From an uncultured Lachnospiraceae bacterium (lineage in GTDB: Bacteria > Bacillota > Clostridia > Lachnospirales > Lachnospiraceae): a stretch of DNA of 64,000 bases. The translations under genes and the position numbers were made by a program. This document shows, piece after piece, positions 17,872-26,646 of the stretch (position 1 is its first letter; every line of letters starts with the position of its first letter). Under the pieces are notes generated by a model that did not search any database, had not been told where the DNA came from, and worked only from the letters and a program-made list of their open reading frames with translations. The stretch is from contig CAMRSM010000015.1 of the NCBI GenBank assembly GCA_947053345.1, forward strand, positions 28,784 to 92,783. Direction: 5' to 3'.

Positions 17872-19590
17872 TTAATTGTCCCGCAGAACCCCCGCCAACC
17901 GCTCCTTTAATTCCGGGTAAGTCAGATGATATTTCTCCACCAGAGCGTAAGCATAACCGACACCTTCCGGCGCGCGCCGTACGATCCGGTACGTGCGGAT
18001 ATGGGAATCCCGCTCATCCACACACGCCGCCATACTGACAATCCGCGCTGCCTGCACTTCTGTGCACGCCTTGCCTTCCTCTTTCCCGTCCGCCAGTTCC
18101 TGAATATGCGTCACATAGACACCAAAACAGTCCTGCCCGATAAAGTGCTCCATCACACGCTTGCCCATGATATAAGCGTCATAGGTTGCTGCGGTCGTAA
18201 ACAGCTCATTCAGGATCACAAAACACTTCCCCTGCTTTTCATTCATCATCGGCGCAAGCCGCGTCAATTCCTCTTTCAGCTTCCCCCTCCCGGTCTCAAG
18301 GCTTTCCTCCACCGAAAAATGCGTTACCAGTCCGGAAAAATATGGCATGCCGGCATAAGAACAAGGTGCAGCAAAGCCCATTTTTGCCAGATATACGATC
18401 TGCCCAAGGCTGCGTGCAAACGTCGTCTTGCCCCCCTGGTTTGGGCCCGTGACCACAAGGAAGCGTTCACGCCCCGCATAATAAGCGTCGTTGCAGACAA
18501 CAGGCGTTTTTCCGGAGCCCTGCTTGAGCAAAAGCGCCAGGTCGTAAGCACCGTCAAACTCCACCGGATTTTTCCCGGTATCCTCTTTTCCTTCCCTGTC
18601 AAAAACCGCATAGGTAAGCGGATATCCAAGCTTCCTTACTTTGCGCATAAAAAGCTCCACCGCCAGATATACCTGCAGCTGCTGCTCAAACACCAGCACC
18701 CACTCCGCGAAAAATCCCGGCACACGCACCTGCGCAGAAAGCCCCTTCTCCCGCATCTGCACCGTCAGCTCGCGCCTCTTTTGCACCGAATGCTTTTGCT
18801 CATATCCCCGCAGCCGCAAAAAACTATCCGGGTATTTCTTCTGGCATGCTGTCAGCACAAAAAACTCCAGTTCCCCAACTTCCTTTTTTGCTCCGAACGG
18901 ATTTTCGAGCTGCCCGCGCACAACGCGCCCCTCCTTTTCATTTTCTGGAAAGAGTGCGCGCAGCGTATCAAAGTAATCCCCTGTTTCTTCCCCGTCTGCA
19001 GGCACCACACGCATCCTTGCCCCTGCAAACTCCACCCGGAAACGCATATTCCCGAATTCCCCGGAAAGGCTCTCGGTATCCCGGCAAAAATCCCGATACT
19101 CCTCCCCTTCCGTATAGCTGCCCGCCTTTTTTGCAAACGCCCCCAAAAAACCGCCCGCTTCCAGGGTTTTGCCATCAAAACCGTCTGTTTTCTGCCGGAT
19201 GGCAGAAAACACCTCCGAAAGCACGCTGACCGCAAGCGCATACTGCACCCCGCAGTCAAGCAAGAACTTTTGCCGGCACAGCTCTCTCTCCGCCGCCTGA
19301 TAATCCGCCGCGTATCCCCTTGCGCACTGCATATGATCCGAAAATCTTACCAGCCTGTCAAATAATTCCGTATCCGAAAGCACCCTCAATGTCTCCTGCC
19401 GCTTTTTTGTCACCGAAAAATCCTCCGGCATACGGTTAAAATATTTGCGCAGATCATATTCCCTGCGTTCCGCCATGATCTGGGCCACGACCTGATCCAT
19501 GTTCAAATCCACAAAAAATCCCGGCGCAAGGACAGCTTTCTCGTAAAATTCTTCCGGATACCCCAAAAGCCATAAATTTTCCTGCTCCAT
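17872..19590 (-). CDS. MutS-family ATPase lacking mismatch-recognition domain (first of tandem pair)
   Basis: A 572-residue paralogue of the next gene. The start MEQENLWLLGYPEEF was chosen because it lies 45 bases after a good promoter; its ribosome site (GGGG) is weak. An upstream in-frame ATG (19671) falls before the -10 element. The ATPase has Walker A TGPNQGGKTTF near residue 380, a Walker B-like region CFVILNELFTTA again with N-E in place of D-E, and the VTHIQEL switch. The N-terminal half is helical with no domain I signature. Tandem MutS-domain-V pairs like this are a recurring but functionally undefined arrangement in Clostridia. Confidence 0.85.
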   Translation of the reverse strand: MEQENLWLLGYPEEFYEKAVLAPGFFVDLNMDQVVAQIMAERREYDLRKYFNRMPEDFSVTKKRQETLRVLSDTELFDRLVRFSDHMQCARGYAADYQAAERELCRQKFLLDCGVQYALAVSVLSEVFSAIRQKTDGFDGKTLEAGGFLGAFAKKAGSYTEGEEYRDFCRDTESLSGEFGNMRFRVEFAGARMRVVPADGEETGDYFDTLRALFPENEKEGRVVRGQLENPFGAKKEVGELEFFVLTACQKKYPDSFLRLRGYEQKHSVQKRRELTVQMREKGLSAQVRVPGFFAEWVLVFEQQLQVYLAVELFMRKVRKLGYPLTYAVFDREGKEDTGKNPVEFDGAYDLALLLKQGSGKTPVVCNDAYYAGRERFLVVTGPNQGGKTTFARSLGQIVYLAKMGFAAPCSYAGMPYFSGLVTHFSVEESLETGRGKLKEELTRLAPMMNEKQGKCFVILNELFTTAATYDAYIMGKRVMEHFIGQDCFGVYVTHIQELADGKEEGKACTEVQAARIVSMAACVDERDSHIRTYRIVRRAPEGVGYAYALVEKYHLTYPELKERLAGVLRDN

Positions 19591-19641
19591 CACAAAACCC
19601 CATTCTATAATTTGTGGGCGTTCTTCGTTCCCCACAGGAAC

Positions 19642-19670
19642 ATTATAACACAGGCCGCCTTCATTTTCCA
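19642..19670 (-). promoter_or_regulatory. Promoter for the MutS-like pair
   Basis: On the minus strand: TGGAAA, 17-base spacer, TGT-TATAAT (extended -10), about 50 bases before the ATG. The remainder of the interval to the HTH gene contains only the opposing promoter and the presumed left edge of the accessory block. Confidence 0.65.
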
Positions 19671-19858
19671 TGTGGAATTTCCAAAATCCCCGCCCTTTTC
19701 TCATTGCGGGAACCCGCATGTTTCCCTATGCTCCATATTCTTTTTTAATAAGGTTTTTCATAGCACTTTTACATTTTACTGTTCACCTTTCTTTTTGGAT
19801 ATGTTTACACAGTTCTATTGATCAGCTTGAACAATTCCTTGCTTTTGCCGTGGAACCA

Positions 19859-19887
19859 TTGAATTTATTCGGCTAACCGTATATAAT
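19859..19887 (+). promoter_or_regulatory. Promoter of the HTH gene at the start of the accessory block
   Basis: TTGAAT, 17-base spacer, TATAAT, 35 bases before the ATG, with AAAGGGTGA as ribosome site. Confidence 0.75.
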
Positions 19888-19922
19888 TATAGCGATAAAA
19901 CTTATAGAAAGGGTGAATGAAA

Positions 19923-20096
19923 ATGTTAGAGTATATTTCTGCCCCGGAAGCAGCAAAGAAATGGGGCATTTCAGAAAGACGGGTGCAAAAGCTGTGTGAG
20001 GAAAACCGCATACCCGGCGCGGCAAAATTCAGCCGTATGTGGCTGATACCAAAGGACGCGGAAAAACCTATGGATAAACGGCTGAAAAAGAAGTGA
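19923..20096 (+). CDS. Excisionase-like helix-turn-helix protein
   Basis: A 57-residue protein beginning MLEYISAPEAAKKWGIS. It is a winged HTH of the excisionase/MerR-like type (SAPEAAKKWGISERRVQKLC), with a wing segment (AAKFSRMWLIPKDA). Nearly identical small proteins are common in Firmicute integrative and conjugative elements next to cargo or recombination genes. It stands alone ahead of a two-component system and shares the A+T-rich character of the following genes. Its role here, regulatory or a leftover excision factor, is inferred. Confidence 0.8.
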   Translation: MLEYISAPEAAKKWGISERRVQKLCEENRIPGAAKFSRMWLIPKDAEKPMDKRLKKK

Positions 20097-20109
20097 TGAT
20101 TTGACCGTT

Positions 20110-20128
20110 TGTAGACTTTTCTCTGATA
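20110..20128 (+). promoter_or_regulatory. Putative response-regulator site, copy 1
   Basis: TGTAGAC-N3-TC-N-CTG-N-TA, matched at the same positions by a copy ahead of the ABC operon. It overlaps a TTGACC-17-TGATAG promoter-like arrangement that begins at 20101. Confidence 0.5.
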
Positions 20129-20179
20129 GGATTATCATGCCGCAGTCTTATATAAATGGAAAATTGAAAGGAAGAAAAA

Positions 20180-20851
20180 ATGCCGTCTAAAATTTTATTA
20201 GTTGATGATGAAGAATCCATATGCAATATGATAAAATTGCATTTTCAAACAGAGGGGTATCTTGTCTACACAGCTTTCGATTCTGACGAAGCTGTCAAGG
20301 CACTCTCAAACATGCCGGATTTGATATTATTGGATATCAATATGCCGGAGGTTGACGGGCTGGAATTTTGCAAAAAAATACGAAATTATATTGATTGCCC
20401 TATTATCTTTTTGACTTCCCGTATGACAGAGCAGGACAAGATTGTTGGTTTACAAGCTGGCGGTGATGATTATATTACAAAGCCTTTTAGTCTTGCAGAA
20501 TTGACCGCCCGTGTAGAAGCCCATCTTCGGAGGGAAAGCAGGGTACGCCACAGCGATATTAGAATGTGTGGGGAATTATTTATTGATTACGCAGGGCGTT
20601 GTGTGTACTGCAATGAACAAGTTGTTCCTTTTTCTAAAAAAGAGTTTGATATTATTGAATTTCTGTCAATCAATGCCGGACAGGTTTTTGACCGGGAAAA
20701 AATTTACGAAAGGATATGGGGATATGACGCAGAGGGAAGCAGCGACATTCTGAAAGAACATATACGGCGAATCCGTTTGAAATTGGCACAGGCGACGGAC
20801 AAAAACTATATAGAAACTGTTTGGGGGTGCGGCTATAAATGGGTAAACTAA
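20180..20851 (+). CDS. OmpR/VanR-type response regulator
   Basis: A cytoplasmic 223-residue DNA-binding regulator. The receiver domain (1-118) has the acidic pair LLVDDEES, phosphoacceptor Asp near residue 52 in LILLDINMP, Thr in IIFLTSR and Lys in ITKPFS. The C-terminal winged helix (about 130-223) has the WGYDAEGSSDILKEHIRRIRLKL recognition region. It overlaps the kinase gene by 13 bases, so the two are coupled. With the downstream ABC transporter it fits the antimicrobial-peptide-sensing cassettes of Firmicutes. The ligand is unknown. Confidence 0.93.
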   Translation: MPSKILLVDDEESICNMIKLHFQTEGYLVYTAFDSDEAVKALSNMPDLILLDINMPEVDGLEFCKKIRNYIDCPIIFLTSRMTEQDKIVGLQAGGDDYITKPFSLAELTARVEAHLRRESRVRHSDIRMCGELFIDYAGRCVYCNEQVVPFSKKEFDIIEFLSINAGQVFDREKIYERIWGYDAEGSSDILKEHIRRIRLKLAQATDKNYIETVWGCGYKWVN

Positions 20852-22038
20852 AAAGTATGTCGCTCAAAAAATCTTTTTGTCTTATTGTTTTTATCGCTGC
20901 TGTAATTGTCATTGTTCTTTCTGCCGTGGCAGTAAAAATCTGTTCCCGGAAACATGACGAAATTACATTATCACATGCTTTTATAGCAAATGGCACACTT
21001 ATTTATCCCGACAACGGGCGCTATATCATGGAAACACCAACAAACGATACGTCTGATGAGTATATGAAATATACGGATAACGAATTGCTTATATGTAGAA
21101 CCATGGAGATTTTGATTGTGCTGCTGCCTGTTTTGTTTTCTGTCTTAGGAATTGGCTTCTCTGCAATAAGTTTTTATCATATCAAGTTAAAAAAACCTTT
21201 GAAAGCATTGCAGCAGGGAATTGACCATATTTCAAACAATGATTTGGATTTTACAATAGATTACCAAAAGCATGATGAATTAGGTAAACTATGCAGTGCA
21301 TTTGAATTTATGCGCAGGGAATTGGTTAAGAATAACCGTTATATGTGGAACTTAGTGGACGAAAGAAGAAAAATCAATGCGAGCATATCCCATGATCTGC
21401 GGACACCGATCACAGTGATTAAAGGATATAGTGAGTATTTGGATAAGAATGCAGGTAAAGGGACTCTCACAGAGGATGGGACACGGGAAATTGCGGTATA
21501 TATTCATCAGGCAGCAAGCAGATTAGAGGAATATGCAGATTCCGTCCATGAAATTCAAGCCTTAGAGGATATGCGTTTAGAATATCAAGAAGTATCATTG
21601 AGCGATTTTGAGGAAGAAATTGTTTCCCAGCTTTCTATCATTGACAAACAAACCACTAAAAAAATATGTGTATCATCAGAACTTCCACAGCAAACGGTTC
21701 TCCTTTCTACGGCAGCGGTATTCCGTATCACAGAAAATATTATTTCTAATGCCCTGCGATACTGTAAAGAAAAAATTGAAGTAGACATTTCCTTTTTACA
21801 GCCGTTTCTTATCGTTATGATAACCGACGACGGCAGGGGCTTTTCGCAGAAAGCCCTTGCAGAAGCAACAAACTATTTCTACAAAGAGAAATCTTCAAAA
21901 GCTCATTTTGGTATCGGCTTATCAATATGTAAAATGCTTTCAGAAAAACATGGCGGTTTTATCCAGCTTGATAATGTGCCGGGAAAAGGTGCAAGGGTGA
22001 CAGTAAAAATAAAAACAGAAAATTTATCTGCATTGTGA
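20839..22038 (+). CDS. Membrane sensor histidine kinase
   Basis: A 399-residue kinase. Transmembrane helix 1 lies at about 12-33 and helix 2 at about 92-117, enclosing a short outside loop of about 60 residues. HAMP follows, then the phosphoacceptor His in ASISHDLRTPITVIKGY near residue 187. The ATPase domain has the N box NIISNALRYC, the G1 box DDGRGFS and the G2 box GIGLSICKML. The small extracytoplasmic loop suggests sensing in or at the membrane, possibly through the ABC transporter. Coupled to the response regulator upstream. Confidence 0.93.
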   Translation: MGKLKSMSLKKSFCLIVFIAAVIVIVLSAVAVKICSRKHDEITLSHAFIANGTLIYPDNGRYIMETPTNDTSDEYMKYTDNELLICRTMEILIVLLPVLFSVLGIGFSAISFYHIKLKKPLKALQQGIDHISNNDLDFTIDYQKHDELGKLCSAFEFMRRELVKNNRYMWNLVDERRKINASISHDLRTPITVIKGYSEYLDKNAGKGTLTEDGTREIAVYIHQAASRLEEYADSVHEIQALEDMRLEYQEVSLSDFEEEIVSQLSIIDKQTTKKICVSSELPQQTVLLSTAAVFRITENIISNALRYCKEKIEVDISFLQPFLIVMITDDGRGFSQKALAEATNYFYKEKSSKAHFGIGLSICKMLSEKHGGFIQLDNVPGKGARVTVKIKTENLSAL

Positions 22039-22043
22039 CGGAA

Positions 22044-22062
22044 TGTAGACAAATCCCTGTTA
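22044..22062 (+). promoter_or_regulatory. Putative response-regulator site, copy 2
   Basis: The same TGTAGAC-N3-TC-N-CTG-N-TA pattern as copy 1, directly after the kinase stop and before the ABC genes. A TTGTGA sequence 10 bases upstream could act as -35. Confidence 0.5.
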
Positions 22063-22107
22063 AACTCTCCTTATCACAAACGTTAGGAAACGTTGAAAGG
22101 AGAGTTT
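22062..22107 (+). promoter_or_regulatory. Hairpin enclosing the ribosome site of the ABC gene
   Basis: AAACTCTCC pairs with GGAGAGTTT, which is the ribosome site of the next gene, followed by a T-run and the ATG 4 bases later. The 28-base loop holds the direct repeat AACGTT/AACGTT, itself palindromic. It may work as attenuator or translational lock. Confidence 0.5.
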
Positions 22108-22111
22108 TTTT

Positions 22112-22993
22112 ATGCAAATTGAAATAACAGCGTTAAAAAAATGTTATGGAGGAAATGCAGTCCTAAAAGATATTTCCCTCACAATCGAAAACGGTATGTA
22201 TGGGCTGCTTGGACGCAACGGAGCCGGAAAAACAACTTTAATGCGTATCTTATCTACCTTGTTGAAACCCTCCGGCGGAAAAATTACTTTTGATAGTATT
22301 CCTTTAGAGGAAACAAAGCGGATTCGCCCTTTGATCGGCTATCTTCCACAGGAATTTTCGTTATACCCGGATATGCCGATCTTGGAAACTATGCGCTATT
22401 TAGCAGCCATGTCAAAAATTCCTGTTGAAATACAAAGAGAGCGCATACCAAATCTTTTGCAACAGGTAAATTTATGGGAACACCGAAAAATAAAAGTTCG
22501 GAAACTGTCTGGCGGAATGAAAAGGCGGCTTGGAATTGCACAGGCATTGCTGAACAATCCAAAGGTTTTGATTGTTGACGAACCCACCGCCCACCTTGAC
22601 CCGGAAGAACGGCTGCGTTTCTATAATCTGTTAGACGAATTTTCAAGTGACCGCATTGTGATTGTGTCCTCTCATATTGTGGCTGATATTGAATCGGTAT
22701 GTGCAAATGTAGCCGTACTGGATTCGGGACAGCTTCTGTATGCCGGAGCAATAGATAAGCTGGCTGAAAAAGCAATGGGAAAGGTGTATGAACTGATTAT
22801 TCCCAAAAATGAATTGACGGCAGCAAAACAAAACTACTACATCTTATCCAGTCAAGGACACCTATCAGATACTAAAATCCGTGTACTGGCGGACAGTATT
22901 CCGACCATTGGCTGTCCGGTTTCATGTGTACCGACTACCTGCGACGGTTACATGGAGCTGTTGCGTTTATTGAAAAAGGGGGTAAAGATATGA
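22112..22993 (+). CDS. ABC transporter ATP-binding protein
   Basis: A 293-residue ATPase subunit. Walker A is GLLGRNGAGKTTLMRIL near residue 37, the Q-loop lies in IGYLPQEF, the signature is KLSGGMKRRLGIAQAL, Walker B is KVLIVDEPTAHLDPEE, and the switch His is in IVSSHIV. The C-terminal 80 residues are the extension seen in drug and lantibiotic exporters. It overlaps the first permease gene by 4 bases. With the two-component system this suggests peptide-antibiotic export or resistance. Confidence 0.92.
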   Translation: MQIEITALKKCYGGNAVLKDISLTIENGMYGLLGRNGAGKTTLMRILSTLLKPSGGKITFDSIPLEETKRIRPLIGYLPQEFSLYPDMPILETMRYLAAMSKIPVEIQRERIPNLLQQVNLWEHRKIKVRKLSGGMKRRLGIAQALLNNPKVLIVDEPTAHLDPEERLRFYNLLDEFSSDRIVIVSSHIVADIESVCANVAVLDSGQLLYAGAIDKLAEKAMGKVYELIIPKNELTAAKQNYYILSSQGHLSDTKIRVLADSIPTIGCPVSCVPTTCDGYMELLRLLKKGVKI

Positions 22994-24399
22994 AGCGATT
23001 ATTTCTCATGGAGTGCAGAAAAACTACACGAAGCGTTCTGTATTGGTTGTATATTGCAGCCTTAGTTATAACCGTCTTTCAAAATTATGAAACGACTGTT
23101 GAAAGTGAGCTTCGCCAAACGGACAATCCGGCTTCCGTGTTTTATATAGCGGAAAATGGTGTGTATGCAAATAATACCGGTAAATTGAGCGAAGATACCG
23201 AGCATACTATGATGATAGAAGTGACAAAACGCCTTATAGATAATTACAGAAGTAATAGCTACGAATACTATCCGTTTGGATATGTGAAAAGAAAAACGCT
23301 GTCCGAAAAGGAACAGGCAGCAATCCTTTTATATCTGAAAGAGCTGACAGGTCTTGATGAACCCTTTATTATTGGCACAGATGAAAACCGGGATTCAGAA
23401 GATATTCAAATTTCCGGCGGTGGTGCCTTTGTCTTAAATCCGGGACAGGGAGGTACATTCGAGAACGGGCAGTTTATTATAGAGCCGGAGGATTGGGAAT
23501 ATGTAGAGAATAATTCCGGGTTGTCACAATCGAAAGAGATTTCGGGAAGCGAATTTGAAATACAGGTTACGTTTGACCGGTTCAAAGAGATTATGGATTG
23601 TGTGAATAATCTGATTGGACGCAATTCTTACTTTAGCCGGACTATGCTTTCCATGTACTACTATCCGAATGATATGCAGGATAATCCGATCACAGAGCAG
23701 CAACACCGGGAGTTCTATGAAAAAGATCATGTAACAGGTGCATTTGCCCGCTATTTTTGTGACAGCATTTCCCTCATTGTATTATGCCTGCCCGCATTTG
23801 TCATAATTGACCTGTTGTTAAAAGATAAACGGTGCAAGATGAATACATTGATTTATCCCCGGACGGAAAGCTCTGCAAAAATAATTATCACCCGCTTTGA
23901 AGCGGTAAGCTGTATGATAATGCTCCCTGTCCTTATTCTGCCAGCAAAATCCTTACTAACATTAGTACTGTATTGCCGTAATATCGGTATTCCTGTAAAC
24001 ATATTTGCTTTTGCCGCTTATATCTTTGCATGGATTTTTCCGACGGTTTTGTTTGTTGTGTCTGTTGCTTTGTTTGTAACGGTGCTGACTGAAAACTATT
24101 CTGCTGTCCTGCTTGCGGGGTTGATTTGGCTGTTTTGCAGACCGTCTGTTGACAAATTAGCAGGCGGAAATTACGGGCTTTTTGATCTCATTATCCGTCA
24201 TAATACTTTGAAAGGATATGGGCGCATGATGGAAAATATTCATATGCTGATTTTGAACAGGGTACTTGTGTCTGTCATCGCAATTTTGTTTGTGGGCTTT
24301 GCCATAATTATTTATGACGCAAAGAGGAAAGGGGGGATTGCGATTGAAAGCCGAAAATCTTTTAACAATCATAGGCGCAAACATTCGCATGAATTATAG
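22990..24399 (+). CDS. ABC transporter permease
   Basis: A 469-residue membrane protein. The start MKRLFLMECRKTTRS overlaps the stop of the ATPase gene (ATGA). One helix lies at about 15-32, followed by a large extracytoplasmic region to about residue 240. Five further hydrophobic segments then begin with SISLIVLCLPAFVIIDLLL. The layout resembles ABC-2 permeases of the bacitracin/lantibiotic export type. The substrate cannot be read from sequence. Confidence 0.82.
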   Translation: MKRLFLMECRKTTRSVLYWLYIAALVITVFQNYETTVESELRQTDNPASVFYIAENGVYANNTGKLSEDTEHTMMIEVTKRLIDNYRSNSYEYYPFGYVKRKTLSEKEQAAILLYLKELTGLDEPFIIGTDENRDSEDIQISGGGAFVLNPGQGGTFENGQFIIEPEDWEYVENNSGLSQSKEISGSEFEIQVTFDRFKEIMDCVNNLIGRNSYFSRTMLSMYYYPNDMQDNPITEQQHREFYEKDHVTGAFARYFCDSISLIVLCLPAFVIIDLLLKDKRCKMNTLIYPRTESSAKIIITRFEAVSCMIMLPVLILPAKSLLTLVLYCRNIGIPVNIFAFAAYIFAWIFPTVLFVVSVALFVTVLTENYSAVLLAGLIWLFCRPSVDKLAGGNYGLFDLIIRHNTLKGYGRMMENIHMLILNRVLVSVIAILFVGFAIIIYDAKRKGGIAIESRKSFNNHRRKHSHEL

Positions 24400-24952
24400 A
24401 TATACACTTTTACCAGCTATTGCTTTACTGTTCATTATTCCATTTGTTTATGGAACCACGAATTTAGACTATTTGCAATCGGCTGACTGTTTGGAGCGAA
24501 TGGTTGCATTGATTGGAATACCAATGTTCACTCCCCTTATCCGGCAGGAACATTTTCGCGGCCTATACGAAACGATTGCCTTCCGGCAGGTCTCTTTGCG
24601 GTTTATTGTCTTATTGCGGACAGTGCTTTCTATAATCGGCTCAATACTGTTGATTTCGGCATTTGAAATTTATATGAGAATTTGCGGCTGTTCCTTTTCG
24701 CTCTTTCCATATGCCTTTCGGACTTTGGCTGCAAGTATGACATTGGGATTTATAGGGCTGCTCCTATCTTCCATAGTGCAGAATACAATCGGTGGTTATT
24801 TATGTGCATTTTGTTTTTATCTTATTGTGCAAACCGGAAATTTAGGAGAGTTATTCAAACCTGTAACAAATGGAATCCAGTTTATGCTGGTGCTTTTTCT
24901 TGGCGGTATTAGCTTGGCAATCATCTATTTTTGCAAACCAACTTATTGTTGA
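24344..24952 (+). CDS. Second ABC transporter permease
   Basis: A 202-residue, highly hydrophobic protein with about five membrane segments. It overlaps the preceding permease by 56 bases. The likely start is TTG, 7 bases after AGGAAAGGGGGG; an ATG 10 codons upstream (24314) lies before that ribosome site. It completes an ATPase-permease-permease unit. It is shorter than its partner and has no long outside loop. Confidence 0.75.
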   Translation: MKAENLLTIIGANIRMNYRYTLLPAIALLFIIPFVYGTTNLDYLQSADCLERMVALIGIPMFTPLIRQEHFRGLYETIAFRQVSLRFIVLLRTVLSIIGSILLISAFEIYMRICGCSFSLFPYAFRTLAASMTLGFIGLLLSSIVQNTIGGYLCAFCFYLIVQTGNLGELFKPVTNGIQFMLVLFLGGISLAIIYFCKPTYC

Positions 24953-25017
24953 TTTTATAAACTATTTATTAAATCAAAACTTATCTGCCGCACGACGGCA
25001 AAAGAAAAAAGCAAGCT

Positions 25018-25068
25018 ATGGCGATTATCGTCAAGCACTACGAAAGCTACATTGAGGAAACCGTTTGA
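25018..25068 (+). pseudogene. Debris of an integrative-element gene
   Basis: A 16-residue frame, MAIIVKHYESYIEETV, matches by eye the central part of the small helix-turn-helix/sigma-like protein found in clostridial conjugative elements, where a segment like A-x-I-V-x-HYESYI is typical. The normal downstream and upstream parts are missing or out of frame. This rests on memory of the family and not on an alignment. Confidence 0.35.
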
Positions 25069-25113
25069 AAAAATCATTGACACACCGGACGGGATTTAGC
25101 GAAAAAGATAGTG

Positions 25114-25164
25114 AAAAAGAGCCTTGAATATGCTATAATAAATGCGGGCATATCAAGGCTTTTT
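25114..25164. repeat. Imperfect hairpin at the right end of the accessory block
   Basis: AAAAAG-A-GCCTTGA-A-TATGC pairs with GCATATCAAGGCTTTTT with two bulged A residues, around a loop containing TATAAT. It could be a terminator for the ABC operon and resembles hairpins that precede recombinase genes in integrative elements. Confidence 0.5.
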
Positions 25165-25231
25165 CCGACACGGAAAGGAGCAAAAACAGCAACCGAAAAT
25201 AAATAGATTTTATTTAAGAAGGGAACCATGT

Positions 25232-25873
25232 ATGGGATTAAATAATCTGGATCTTTATTTTATCACAGTCAATACCCTCGGATTCATCCTGCCAATCCTC
25301 TTCACCCGCTTCCATCCCGCCGGAAAAAACATACAGGGGGATTTTATGTTAGAGGTTCTCACCCTAATTGGCGGCGCGGCCGGAATATTTCTTTCAATAC
25401 TTTTCTTTGGCTATCCCGCCGCACATGGCAGGATGGCCAAAGAAAAGCGAAAAAGCAAATCCGGGCAGAATTCTGCAAAAGACCATATGATGTTAAACGT
25501 CTTTGTAAGCTGCTTTGTTGTCATTCAGACTATTATATATTTGATGTTAAAGGGCTTTCGTCCGGAACATTTCACCTTTGCATTTGCGGAATTTTTCAGG
25601 GAAACCCGGGCACTCCCCATATATCTGCCCGCGGTCAATCTCATCACATGGGCCGCGTTCGGCATAGATAAATGGAACGCTGTTTCAAACCGTTCCCGGA
25701 TCCGGGTCACGACCCTGCTCGGCCTCTCCTTTGCCGGCGGTGCGGCAGGGGGACTAATCGCAATGTACACCTTCCGGCATAAGACAAGGAAAAATTATTT
25801 TGTGGTTGGGCTTCCGCTTATGATCGTGATGCAGGCCGTGGTAATTTTCTATCTAATGAACATGAAATTATGA
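25232..25873 (+). CDS. DUF1294 membrane protein
   Basis: A 213-residue integral membrane protein with about five hydrophobic segments and a basic Lys/Arg-rich cytoplasmic stretch near residue 75. The C-terminal 85 residues carry the DUF1294 signature: NLITWAAFGIDKWNA, then GLSFAGGAAGGLIAMYTFRHKTRKNYF. The ATG follows AAGAAGGGAACC. The function of the family is unknown. The gene begins just after the mobile-element debris and converges on the effector-binding gene. Confidence 0.85.
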   Translation: MGLNNLDLYFITVNTLGFILPILFTRFHPAGKNIQGDFMLEVLTLIGGAAGIFLSILFFGYPAAHGRMAKEKRKSKSGQNSAKDHMMLNVFVSCFVVIQTIIYLMLKGFRPEHFTFAFAEFFRETRALPIYLPAVNLITWAAFGIDKWNAVSNRSRIRVTTLLGLSFAGGAAGGLIAMYTFRHKTRKNYFVVGLPLMIVMQAVVIFYLMNMKL

Positions 25874-26012
25874 AACTTTCGCGCAACGGCTTCACACCCG
25901 GATCCGGATTTGAGGCATCCAATATTTCCTCCACCATATCGCCAAAACCGGGAAACAACATTCTGCATTGGGTATGGGTGGAAACGGAATAGAGGTTTTT
26001 CACTGTTTCCGG

Positions 26013-26570
26013 TCATGCCTTCCTCACGGGAACATACAGATAACAGTATTTATGTTCGTTTTTATCCGGATCAAAATACCCGTAATATTCAAAGACAGGG
26101 CTCGTATCCACCCCAATATAGCCAAGCTTTGGCGCGATATCCTCCGCAATCCATCCATATGGCGGCACACCGCCCTTCCACGGCTTTTGTTCAAGCGCTG
26201 CCGCCGCTTCGTCACAGATTCTAAGCCTCATATAATATGCGCCAGGCAGTTTAAGCAAATCGTAGCTCTCCGGCTGGTTCTCGCTTTCAACCAAAAAACC
26301 GAACATCACCCCATTTGATTTTTCGGCGGAGAGATAATTCAGGCTGATGCATACATCCCAGCCCTCCTCTCGGCCATTCGCCGTCACACCGGAATCATTG
26401 ACCTCAAAAAACGCGCCCATGATTTTTTCTACATCCGGCTCGTCCGTATTGTTCGCGGCATATCCGATCTTCCCGCACCAAACCGTATCCTTCCATTCTA
26501 GCAGATCTACCGTTACCCCTTTATAATCATATGTTTTAATGATTGTTTCCTGTGGATGTCCTGTTGTCAT
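26013..26570 (-). CDS. GyrI-like effector-binding domain protein
   Basis: A 185-residue soluble protein. The start MTTGHPQETIIK has GAGG 6 bases upstream. The sequence resembles the AraC/BmrR-type effector-binding fold, including the YYMRLRICDEAAAALEQ helix and a C-terminal strand YCYLYVPVRKA. That ending is very like LVCLYVPVKK inside the large MerR regulator encoded just upstream, so the two likely share ligand-binding ancestry. It has no HTH. It may bind or degrade a small hydrophobic compound or act as a decoy. This is inference. Confidence 0.7.
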   Translation of the reverse strand: MTTGHPQETIIKTYDYKGVTVDLLEWKDTVWCGKIGYAANNTDEPDVEKIMGAFFEVNDSGVTANGREEGWDVCISLNYLSAEKSNGVMFGFLVESENQPESYDLLKLPGAYYMRLRICDEAAAALEQKPWKGGVPPYGWIAEDIAPKLGYIGVDTSPVFEYYGYFDPDKNEHKYCYLYVPVRKA

Positions 26571-26646
26571 ATTTTCCTCACTTTCTGCCGCATATGCGGC
26601 ATCTTCACCGTGGTGCCATCGACCACCTATGCTGCCATATTGTACA

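Noticed and set aside
17926..19365. 479-codon open frame on the plus strand
   Set aside because: Antisense shadow of the first MutS-like gene; rich in His, Arg and Leu without domain logic.
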